Of a stretch of DNA of 64,000 nt, positions 39,440 through 47,147 are shown in pieces (position 1 is the first letter of the stretch; each line of letters starts with the position of its first letter). The notes under the pieces are model-generated. The model saw nothing but the letters and a program-made list of their open reading frames with translations. It was not told the origin of the DNA and searched no databases. This stretch comes from Rhodopseudomonas palustris (GTDB taxonomy: Bacteria; Pseudomonadota; Alphaproteobacteria; Rhizobiales; Xanthobacteraceae): positions 144,858 through 208,857 of the forward strand of contig NZ_QKQS01000023.1 in assembly GCF_003226555.1 (NCBI RefSeq), written 5' to 3'. A program made the position numbers and the translations under genes.

Positions 39440-40552
39440 ATGAACAAGGCGATCATGGCGGCGGCGCTGGTGCTGACGGCGAGCTGCGCGGCACTTTCGG
39501 CAGCCAACGCCCAGGACAAGCCGGAAGGCAAGCCGGGGACCAAGCCGGACAAGCTGAAGATCGGCTTCGTCTATGTCGGACCGGTCAGCGACTTCGGCTG
39601 GTCGTATCAGCACGATCAGGCGCGCCAGGCGATCGTCAAGGAATTCGGCGATCGCGTCGAGACCACCTTCCTCGAAAAGGTCGGCGAAGGTCCGGACGCC
39701 GAACGCTCGATCGAACAGCTTGCCCGCGCCGGCAACAAGCTGATCTTCGCCACCTCGTTCGGCTACATGGATTCGGTGATCAAGGTCGCCAAGAAATATC
39801 CGGACGTGAAGTTCGAGCACGCCACCGGCTACAAGCGAGAACCGAACGTCTCGACCTATGCCGGGCGGTTTTACGAAGGCCGCACCATCCAGGGCACGAT
39901 CGCGGCGAAGATCTCCAAGAAGGGCGTGCTCGGCTATATCGGCTCGTTCCCCGTGCCCGAAGTGATCTCCGGCATCAATGCCACCATGCTGGCGGCGCAG
40001 AAGATTAACCCGAACATCAAGGTCAAGATCGTCTGGGTGAACTCCTGGTTCAATCCCGGCAAGGAGGCCGATGCCGCCAAAGCGCTGATCGACCAGGGCG
40101 CCGACGTCATCATGCAGCACACCGACAGCGCCGCGGCGATGCAGATCGCCAACGAGCGCGGCATCCACGCCTTCGGCCAGGATTCCGACATGATCAAATT
40201 CGGACCGAAGGCTCAGCTCACCGCCATCGTCAACAACTGGACGCCGTACTACATCTCGCGCGTTAAAGCAGTGATGGACGGCAAATGGGCGTCGCAGGAC
40301 GTGTGGGAGGGGCTGAAGGACAAGATGATTCAGATGGCGCCCTACACCAACATGCCGGACGACGTGAAGCAGCTCGCCGCCGACACCGAAGCAGGCATCA
40401 TCGCCGGCACCATCAAGCCGTTCGCCTGCCCGATCCTCGATCAGGACGGCAAGGAGGTCGAATGCAAAGGCGGCGACCACCTCGACGACGGCCAGATCCG
40501 CGGCATGAATTTCTACGTCAAAGGCATCGACGACAAACTTCCGGGGAAGTGA
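39440..40552 (+). CDS. BMP-family substrate-binding lipoprotein-like protein
   Basis: A 370-residue binding protein of the Bmp/TmpC family, which binds nucleosides or purines. The signal peptide (about 1-25, ending SAANA) is followed by KIGFVYVGPVSDFGWSYQHD, the family start. FATSFGYMDSVIKVAKKYPD and DVIMQHTDSAAAMQIANE line the ligand cleft. A Cys at residue 16 (LTASCAALS) could be a lipobox (LTASC is imperfect), so membrane attachment is uncertain. It completes the importer with the three upstream genes. Purine-type uptake is inferred from family. Confidence 0.9.
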   Translation: MNKAIMAAALVLTASCAALSAANAQDKPEGKPGTKPDKLKIGFVYVGPVSDFGWSYQHDQARQAIVKEFGDRVETTFLEKVGEGPDAERSIEQLARAGNKLIFATSFGYMDSVIKVAKKYPDVKFEHATGYKREPNVSTYAGRFYEGRTIQGTIAAKISKKGVLGYIGSFPVPEVISGINATMLAAQKINPNIKVKIVWVNSWFNPGKEADAAKALIDQGADVIMQHTDSAAAMQIANERGIHAFGQDSDMIKFGPKAQLTAIVNNWTPYYISRVKAVMDGKWASQDVWEGLKDKMIQMAPYTNMPDDVKQLAADTEAGIIAGTIKPFACPILDQDGKEVECKGGDHLDDGQIRGMNFYVKGIDDKLPGK

Positions 40553-40603
40553 GTCAGATACTCACCGCGGGTGAGGAGAGCAGGGCCTGTCCCCGATCCT
40601 GAC

Positions 40604-40709
40604 GTCATACGCGGGCTTGACCCGCGTATCCATCGCAAGCGAAAGCGCGCCTGCTGAATGCGCCACTGTTGCGAAGAGGATAGATTGCGGGTTCAAGCCC
40701 AGCCATGAC
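40604..40709. repeat. Palindromic repeat element (two hairpins)
   Basis: The left arm contains a perfect hairpin (ATACGCGGG/CCCGCGTAT around CTTGA). The right arm, ending near 40709 (GCGGGTTCAAGCCCAGCCATGAC), is an imperfect inverted copy of the left arm (GTCATACGCGGGCTTGACCC). The whole is therefore a ~106-bp inverted-repeat unit. Such units are dispersed in many copies in genomes of Rhizobiales. It lies between the BMP gene and the convergent pseudo-protease gene. Confidence 0.7.
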
Positions 40710-40747
40710 TCCTGATGGCGAAGCATCAGATCGCGGGCCCGGCGAGA

Positions 40748-41713
40748 TCAATGCAGCCGCGGCGCCTTGAGAAATTTAGCGCGGTCGGAGGAATGCAGCA
40801 CCACGTCGAAGGTAGCACCGCCGCTGAACAGCGTCAGCGGCACCTCGACGCCGGCGGTGCCGAGCCCCCAAACCTTGCGGTAGAACTCGGCTTCGCTTCG
40901 CACCTTTTCGCCGGCGACGGCGAGAATCACGTCGCCGGTCTTCAGCTCGGCGCGCGCCGCCGGCCCCTTCGGCGCGATCCCGACCACCACGACCTTGTCC
41001 TCGATCTCGGTGGAATACAGCCCGAGCCACGGCCGCACAGGCTTGTTGGGACGGCCGAACTTGCGCATGTCGTCGAGAATCGGCGGCAACAGATCGATCG
41101 GCACGCTCATATTGTAGTGATCATTCGAGCCGCTGCGCTCGATCTGCAGCGAGCCGACGCCGATCAGTTCTCCGGTCGCCGACAACAATGCGGTGCCGCC
41201 CCAATTCGGATGCGACGGCTCGGTGAAAATTGCATCGTCGAGCAGATACTCCCAGTAGCCGGCGAACTCCTGGCGCGCAGCGATGCGGCCGGCGACCGAG
41301 CGGGTGCGGCCACCGACGCCGCCAATGATGACGCGCTCGCCCGATTTGGCGAAGGCGGAGCGGCCGAGCTGCAGCGATGGCAGATCGATCGGGCCAAGCG
41401 CCTGCACCAGACCGAAACCGCTCTCCTGATCGAAGCCGAGCGCATGACCTTCGACGACGCGGCCGTCACCAAGATGCAGCCACACCGTTTCGGCTTCGGT
41501 GATCAGATAGCCGATCGTCAGCACCAAGCCGTCGTCGATCAGCACGCCATTGCCGGCGCGCTCAGTGCCGAGCGTACCGGCCGTGTAAGCGTCCGCCGGA
41601 ATGATCGCATGCAGCCCGACCACCGCGGACAGCGCGCGGTCGAGATCGAAGCCGAAATCGGCCGAGCGTGGCCGGATCGCGGCCGGGACGTTCCATTCGG
41701 GGAGCGAAGGCAT
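40748..41713 (-). CDS. HtrA-like protein with a lost catalytic triad (PDZ pseudo-protease)
   Basis: A 321-residue protein with the trypsin-like fold of HtrA (about 20-205) followed by one PDZ domain (about 225-310, with RPWLGLYS and AELKTGDVILAVAGEKV). Aligned by eye to DegP, all three catalytic residues are replaced. His is Tyr (LTIGYLITEA where DegP has NNHVVDNA), Asp is Gly (DQESGFGLV versus DPRSDIALI) and Ser is Trp (PNWGGTALL versus GNSGGALV). No signal peptide is visible. It may act as a scaffold or sensor. Start set at ATG 41713 after GGAG, which excludes the Arg-rich segment upstream. Confidence 0.85.
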   Translation of the reverse strand: MPSLPEWNVPAAIRPRSADFGFDLDRALSAVVGLHAIIPADAYTAGTLGTERAGNGVLIDDGLVLTIGYLITEAETVWLHLGDGRVVEGHALGFDQESGFGLVQALGPIDLPSLQLGRSAFAKSGERVIIGGVGGRTRSVAGRIAARQEFAGYWEYLLDDAIFTEPSHPNWGGTALLSATGELIGVGSLQIERSGSNDHYNMSVPIDLLPPILDDMRKFGRPNKPVRPWLGLYSTEIEDKVVVVGIAPKGPAARAELKTGDVILAVAGEKVRSEAEFYRKVWGLGTAGVEVPLTLFSGGATFDVVLHSSDRAKFLKAPRLH

Positions 41714-41833
41714 CCGGCGTCTCCTGTTGCGCAACACCGCGTGCAACCGGAAATATCGGGGGCTGCTCGGCGATTTGCAAGCCGGCGTCACAGTGCCGCG
41801 GGTGACGCAGCCGAGACGCCGGCCGCTTCGGGC

Positions 41834-42436
41834 TCAGCCTTCCTTATGGACGCCCGAGCCCTCGACGATCTTGCGCCAGCTTTCGGTCTCCGCCGCCAGC
41901 ATTGCACCGAACTGCTTGGCATCGCCGTGCAGCTCGATCGCGCCGAGGTCGACGATCCGCTGTTTGATCGCGGGCTGGTCCAGTGCCGCACTGATCTCGC
42001 GGTTGAGCAGATCCACCACCTGCTGCGGTGTGCCGTGCGGCACGCCGACCCCGTAGAACGAGCTGGTGTCGTAGCCGGGCAGCGTGTCGGCAATCGGCGG
42101 CACCTGCGGCAGCACTGCCGAGCGCTCGCGGCTGGTGACGCCGAGCGCGCGAATCTTGCCGGCCTGCGCCAGCGCGAACGACGAGGTGACGTTGTCGAAC
42201 ATCGCCTGGATCTGGCCGCTCATCAGATCGGTCAGGCCGGGAGCCGAGCCACGATACGGCACATGCACCATCTCGATGCCGGCCATCGACTTGAACAACT
42301 CACCCGACAGATGCAGCGAAGTGCCGATCCCGGACGAGCCGACGCTGATCTTGCCCGGATGCGCCTTGGCATAGGCGATGAACGACGCAGGCTCACTCGG
42401 CGACGGATCCGATAAGTTGTCGTTAATTGCGACGCT
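41834..42436 (-). pseudogene. Truncated TctC/Bug-type substrate-binding protein
   Basis: The open frame encodes the C-terminal ~200 residues of a tripartite tricarboxylate transporter binding protein: SVGSSGIGTSLHLSGELFK, VHVPYRGSAPGLTDL, QAMFDNVTSS and VGVPHGTPQQVVDLLN. Full proteins are about 320-330 residues with a signal peptide. Here homology stops near DPSPSEPASFIAYAK (about 42395), and the frame meets a TGA at 42437-42439. No N-terminal half is found in any frame of the 120 bp beyond. No usable start is seen. It abuts the left border of the exopolysaccharide locus. Confidence 0.75.
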
Positions 42437-42556
42437 TCATACTCGCGGGCGAGCACCGACAGCGCCCATTGCGTGTCCCACCGGTACCACGGGCCTGCCG
42501 CCCGACAAGGTTAACGAGACCTTTTCGGAGAAAAGCGCGACCCAAGGCTGAACCTG

Positions 42557-43816
42557 ATGACCGATTTTGCCTTTGCGCCGCGCGTCGCCGCCCATTCCGC
42601 CAATCCCCCGCGCCTCAAAGCGCTGCAACTCGGCCTGCTCTGGCTGGTCGGCGCCAGCGGTGCGATCGTGTTCATCGAACCGAGCCCCTATGAGATCGCC
42701 ATCGTGCTGGCGCTGGCGGTGTTCGCCGCCACCGGCGGACTTCGCATGGCTCCAGCGCTGATCGTCCCGATTGGCCTGCTGCTCGGAATCGAGCTCGGCT
42801 ACAGCATCGGTGCAGCCGAACTGATGGGCGATCCCATCGTCCTAAATTGGATCCTGACGTCCTGGTACATGGCGGTGACCGCGGTGTTCTTCGCCATGGT
42901 GTGCCTGCAGGACACTCAGGAACGCGCCCAGGCGATAGCCCACGGCTACATGATCGGCGGAATCATCGCGGCGCTCGCGGGTATCGTGGGCTACTTCAAT
43001 CTGCTGCCGGGCGGCTACGATCTGCTGACCTTCGTCGGCCGTGCGCGCGGCACCTTCAAGGACCCGAACGTGCTCGGCGCGTTCCTGATTTTTCCGGCGA
43101 TCTACAGCCTGCAGCGGGCGATCGAAGGCTCGTTCTGGACCATGATCCGCAATGGCATTGCGTTCGGCATCATCTCGCTCGCGATCTTTTTGGCATTCTC
43201 GCGTGCCGCCTGGGGCATGCTGGCGGGCGCCTCGCTGCTGACCGTGGCATTGATGTTCATCACCGCACCGACACAGCAGCGTCGATTGCGAATCGTCATT
43301 CTTGCGGCACTCGCGCTCGGCGTGCTCGGCGCCACAATTGCGGTGTTGCTGTCGTTCGACCAGATCGACGCGCTGTTCAAAGAGCGCGCCAGTCTGGCAC
43401 AGCCCTACGACAGCGGTCGGTTCGGCCGGTTCGGCCGGCACCTGCTCGGCGCAGCGATGGCGCTAGACTACCCGACCGGGATTGGGCCCCTGCAATTCCG
43501 CCGGTTTTTCCCGGAAGACACCCACAACTCGTTTTTGAATGCGTTCATGTCAGGGGGTTGGATCAGCGGCACGTTGTATCCGGCTCTGGTGTTCATCACC
43601 GCGGCTTATGGGCTGCGCCACGTCTTCGTGCGCACGCCGTGGCAGCGGATCACCATCGTGGTGGTGACTGCCATGGTGGTAACGCTGATGGAGAGCTTCA
43701 TCATCGACACCGACCATTGGCGGCATTATTTCATGCTGCTGGGCTTGACGTGGAGCCTGGCGATCGCCAGCACTCGGCTGCGCAATCAACGACCGGTCGC
43801 GTCTGCCCCGAGCTGA
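42557..43816 (+). CDS. O-antigen ligase/Wzy-like polysaccharide polymerase
   Basis: A 419-residue inner-membrane protein with about eleven hydrophobic helices and a larger periplasmic loop (about 270-320) carrying DYPTGIGPLQFRRFFPEDTHNSFLNAF. The His-containing motif in that loop (DTHNSFL) fits the Wzy_C/WaaL family, which ligates or polymerises lipid-linked sugar units at the outer face of the inner membrane. It opens the exopolysaccharide locus and precedes galE by 38 bp. A GGTTAA hexamer lies upstream (42509). Confidence 0.85.
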   Translation: MTDFAFAPRVAAHSANPPRLKALQLGLLWLVGASGAIVFIEPSPYEIAIVLALAVFAATGGLRMAPALIVPIGLLLGIELGYSIGAAELMGDPIVLNWILTSWYMAVTAVFFAMVCLQDTQERAQAIAHGYMIGGIIAALAGIVGYFNLLPGGYDLLTFVGRARGTFKDPNVLGAFLIFPAIYSLQRAIEGSFWTMIRNGIAFGIISLAIFLAFSRAAWGMLAGASLLTVALMFITAPTQQRRLRIVILAALALGVLGATIAVLLSFDQIDALFKERASLAQPYDSGRFGRFGRHLLGAAMALDYPTGIGPLQFRRFFPEDTHNSFLNAFMSGGWISGTLYPALVFITAAYGLRHVFVRTPWQRITIVVVTAMVVTLMESFIIDTDHWRHYFMLLGLTWSLAIASTRLRNQRPVASAPS

Positions 43817-43854
43817 CCGCCGCACCGCCCCCAAAAAGATTGATCGGACGCCGT

Positions 43855-44838
43855 ATGGACCAACGCCACATCCTCGTCACCGGCGGCGCCGGTTATATCG
43901 GTAGCCATATGACCCTGGCGCTGCTCGAAGCCGGCGAACGCCCGCTGGTGATCGACAATCTCTCCACCGGCTCGCGCGCGGTGGTACCGGCGGGGGTGCC
44001 GCTGTTCGAAGGTAATGTCGGCGACGCCGAGTTCGTCGGCCGGATCATGGACGCGCATCCGATCGAGGCGATCATTCATTTCGCCGCCAGCATCGTGGTG
44101 CCGGAATCCGTCACCAAGCCGCTCGCCTACTACGGCAACAACACCGCCAATGCCCGCACGCTGCTCGACTGCGCAATCAAGCGCGGCGTGCCGCACATGG
44201 TGTTCTCCTCGACAGCGGCGGTGTATGGCGAGCCAGAGCGGACGCCGGTCGAAGAGGATGACCCGACCAAGCCGATCAACCCATACGGCCGTTCCAAGCT
44301 GATGGTGGAGTGGATGCTGGCCGACGTCGCGCAGGCCCATCCATTCAGCTACGCGGCCCTACGCTACTTCAACGTCGCCGGCGCCGATCCGCAAGGCCGC
44401 ACCGGACAATCGACACCGAACGCCACCCATCTGATCAAGGTGGCGGTGGAAGCCGCGCTCGGCAAGCGGCCCGGGCTCGACATCTACGGCACGGATTATC
44501 CGACGACCGACGGCTCCTGTATCCGCGACTACGTCCATGTGTCCGATCTCGCGCAGGCCCATCTCGACGCGCTGCGCTATCTGCGTGACGGCAAGCCGAG
44601 CATTACCTGCAATATCGGCTATGCGAACGGTTACTCCGTGCTCGAGGTGATCGAGGTGGTGAAACGAGTGTCGGGCGTCGATTTCGAGGTGCGGATCAAG
44701 GGCCGCCGCGCCGGCGATCCGGCGGCGCTGATCGCCTCCAATCAGCGCGCGCTTTCGGCGCTGAACTGGACGCCGCACCACGACGACCTGGAGCAGATCG
44801 TGCGTGACGCGCTCGCCTGGGAGCGTCGTCTCGGCTGA
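43855..44838 (+). CDS. galE: UDP-glucose 4-epimerase
   Basis: A 327-residue SDR-type enzyme that interconverts UDP-glucose and UDP-galactose (or their N-acetyl forms) and supplies galactose-type units to the locus. The NAD loop GGAGYIGSH is at residues 10-18, the catalytic Ser-Ser-Thr is in VFSSTAAVYGEP, and YGRSKLMVE carries Tyr and Lys. DGSCIRDYVHVSDLAQAH and GRRAGDPA are typical GalE segments near the C-terminus. It follows the polymerase gene closely. No UDP-glucose pyrophosphorylase lies nearby. Confidence 0.93.
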   Translation: MDQRHILVTGGAGYIGSHMTLALLEAGERPLVIDNLSTGSRAVVPAGVPLFEGNVGDAEFVGRIMDAHPIEAIIHFAASIVVPESVTKPLAYYGNNTANARTLLDCAIKRGVPHMVFSSTAAVYGEPERTPVEEDDPTKPINPYGRSKLMVEWMLADVAQAHPFSYAALRYFNVAGADPQGRTGQSTPNATHLIKVAVEAALGKRPGLDIYGTDYPTTDGSCIRDYVHVSDLAQAHLDALRYLRDGKPSITCNIGYANGYSVLEVIEVVKRVSGVDFEVRIKGRRAGDPAALIASNQRALSALNWTPHHDDLEQIVRDALAWERRLG

Positions 44839-45063
44839 GAACGGAACCGTTAAGCTGTCTCAACCCGGCACGCCGCGCCAAATCGGCACATCCCCGAGCG
44901 TTTGCTGGACAGCTGCCGCAGCCTTTCTGCGATCGCGGTGATGGCACCTTAACCACTTTACCCTGTTGGGCGAAGGCGGTTGGTCAAAGGTTGCTTCCAT
45001 TGCTCGAATGATCGAATGTTCTGCCGCAAAGTCGATCGACCTGAGTGGTCGTGAGGAAGTGGA

Positions 45064-45981
45064 ATGTCCAACGCGCTAGATAACGGCGACAAGCCGGCTG
45101 CGACGACCAGCGCCGAACGGCGGGGGGCGGATCGCAGGAAAGCTGCGTTCTGGATTCCATTCGACCGGCATCTGCCGCATGGCGAGCGCCGCGTCTCCGG
45201 CGACAGGCGACGCGAGCGGTTCGGGCAATGGCCGCGCGTGCTGCTGGGCGGCCTTCCGATCGTGGTGAGCGATCAATCCGAAACCGCGCGGATGATGGTC
45301 GATGAAGCACTGCTGCGTCGCGGATTGTGGCGCTATCCGGCCTACATGACTTCGGCGAACGGCGAAGTGACCTATCGCTGCGCGGTCGACGCGACCGAGC
45401 GAGAGCTGGTGATGGAGGCCGACGCGATTCACGCCGACGGCATGCCGTTGGTGTTCGTCTCGCGGTTCCGCTGCGGCCAGTCGCTGCCAGAGCGTGTCGC
45501 CACCACCGATCTGTTCCACGAGGTCGCGCGCGAGGCATGCAAGCGCGGCGCAACGATGTACATGCTCGGCGCCAATGAAGCCTCCAACAGGCTCGCGGTC
45601 GAGCGCGTGCAGCGCCGCTATCCGGGACTGCGCCTGGTCGGGCATCGCCACGGCTACTTCGCCGACGAGGCGGAGGAAATCGCGGTATGTCGCGAGATCG
45701 GCGCGCTGGCGCCGGACATCCTGTGGGTGTCGATGGGCGTGCCGCGCGAGCAAGCTTTCGTGGTTCGGAACCGCCACCGCTTGACCACCATCGGCGTGAT
45801 CAAAACCTCGGGCGGCCTGTTCGACTTCCTTTCGGGCTCGAAACCACGCGCGCCGCAATGGATGCAGAAGATCGGCATGGAATGGCTGTGGCGCATGGCG
45901 CTGGAGCCTCGCCGGCTCGGCCTGCGCTATCTGAAGACTAACCCTTACGCGATGTATCTGCTGCTGACCCGGTCGCGCTGA
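45064..45981 (+). CDS. WecG/TagA/CpsF-family glycosyltransferase
   Basis: A 305-residue GT26 enzyme that would add an N-acetylmannosamine-type or related sugar to the undecaprenyl-linked unit. The family pattern is visible in the C-terminal half: VSMGVPREQAFVVRNRHRL (the conserved PK/RQ-E loop) and TSGGLFDFLSGSKPRAPQWMQKIGMEW. The first ~60 residues, rich in Arg, Ala and Asp, are an extension not usual for the family. The ATG follows GAGGAAGTGGA. The 225 bp upstream contain one TTAACC hexamer (44949). Confidence 0.9.
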   Translation: MSNALDNGDKPAATTSAERRGADRRKAAFWIPFDRHLPHGERRVSGDRRRERFGQWPRVLLGGLPIVVSDQSETARMMVDEALLRRGLWRYPAYMTSANGEVTYRCAVDATERELVMEADAIHADGMPLVFVSRFRCGQSLPERVATTDLFHEVAREACKRGATMYMLGANEASNRLAVERVQRRYPGLRLVGHRHGYFADEAEEIAVCREIGALAPDILWVSMGVPREQAFVVRNRHRLTTIGVIKTSGGLFDFLSGSKPRAPQWMQKIGMEWLWRMALEPRRLGLRYLKTNPYAMYLLLTRSR

Positions 45982-45996
45982 AGTCGCGCGATCCGC

Positions 45997-47133
45997 TCAG
46001 CGCGGACGCATCAGCGTTTCGATCACCCCGGCATCGAGACGGCCGGTGCGCGGATCAGTCAGGCCGAACCCCTGATCGAGTTCCCAGTAAGTCCACCCCC
46101 AGCAATTGGCTTCGGCCGAATCCACCACCGACTCCAGCCAGCGCAGCCGGCTGTCGCGGGGCGCCGCCTGTTTGAACACGCCGAACTCGTTGATGATCAG
46201 CGGTCGTGCGTAACGCTCCTGCCAGGCGACGGCGGGAATGAGCTGACGCGCCACGTAGCTTGGCGAGCCAGCTTGTGCGATCGCCTTGTCGAGGTCTTGC
46301 AGCGCCTTGTCGTCGCCGCGTGCGGTCAGTTCGCTGCGCAGCCGCACCACAGCCGGATCGTCCGCGACCAATGGGAAGGGCAGATCGTGAATCCGGCTGA
46401 GCGGATTGGCCGGATCCCAATGGCCCTGATGGGTAAACACCATCGGATCGTAGAAGTGCAGCGCATAGACCACGTTGCGATCGGCCAGCGGCTGGAATTG
46501 CGGCAACGAGTCGGCGCGCTGCCAATAGGTCGGGCCGACGATCAACGTGGTTTGCGGCAGCTGGCCGCGCACGAAGGTCGCGAGCTGTTCGGCCTCGCGC
46601 TGCCAACGATCCGGCGCGATATCCGGCTCGTTCAGCAATTCGGCGAACACCCGCTTGACCGGATGCTTCCGGATCACCCTTGCGAGACCACCCCAAGCAT
46701 CGATCATTGCGGCCATCGAGGATTTCGGGTCGTCGCGGTGCAGCCGGCCGAACCCTTCTCCGGGATGAAGATCGACCGAAACGTGAAAGCCCAGGCCGAT
46801 CAGTTCGGTGAGCGCCGCATCGATGCCGGCAAGCTGCCGCTCAATGGTGGCCTGCGGACTGAAGGCATGCATCACTAGATCGCCGGCGACCGGAAGCCGG
46901 ATATGGGTGAATCCCGCCCTGCGCACTGCGCGCAACAGCTCCGGACTAGGTCCCTGCAGGCGCGCATTTTCGGTCCAGTTCGACACGTTGACGCCGCGCG
47001 CCAACGCCGCGATTGTCTGCGCAGGGACGCCGGATGCCGGCCCGCTACACCGGCCCTGCGCATCGGCTTGTGCCGCAAAGAGAAGCGGCATCATCAAGAT
47101 GATGACACGCGCGATCACGCTTGCGGCCGCCAC
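45997..47133 (-). CDS. Secreted GH5-type glycanase
   Basis: A 378-residue enzyme with a signal peptide (about 1-26, ending AQADAQ) and a TIM-barrel of glycoside hydrolase family 5 (cellulase-like). RGVNVSNWTENARLQGP opens the barrel, LLNEPDIAPDRWQ carries the acid/base Glu and PLIINEFGVFKQ the nucleophile Glu. HPGEGFGRLH and WGWTYWELDQG line the cleft. The likely role is trimming or releasing the exopolysaccharide, or recycling it. Substrate is unknown. It is on the opposite strand to most of the locus, convergent with the GT26 gene and co-directional with the Wzc-like gene. Confidence 0.88.
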   Translation of the reverse strand: MAAASVIARVIILMMPLLFAAQADAQGRCSGPASGVPAQTIAALARGVNVSNWTENARLQGPSPELLRAVRRAGFTHIRLPVAGDLVMHAFSPQATIERQLAGIDAALTELIGLGFHVSVDLHPGEGFGRLHRDDPKSSMAAMIDAWGGLARVIRKHPVKRVFAELLNEPDIAPDRWQREAEQLATFVRGQLPQTTLIVGPTYWQRADSLPQFQPLADRNVVYALHFYDPMVFTHQGHWDPANPLSRIHDLPFPLVADDPAVVRLRSELTARGDDKALQDLDKAIAQAGSPSYVARQLIPAVAWQERYARPLIINEFGVFKQAAPRDSRLRWLESVVDSAEANCWGWTYWELDQGFGLTDPRTGRLDAGVIETLMRPR

Positions 47134-47147
47134 CTGACGGTCACCGA

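Noticed and set aside
40604-40709. CRISPR or tRNA-like structure
   Set aside because: Only two facing imperfect arms are present, with no regularly spaced direct repeats and no cloverleaf.
42232-42456. Alternative minus-strand frame (starting MLAREYEASQ) as the missing N-terminus of the TctC-type gene
   Set aside because: Its Arg/Ser-rich sequence shows no similarity to binding-protein N-termini and overlaps the true frame out of phase, so it does not look like a simple frameshift.
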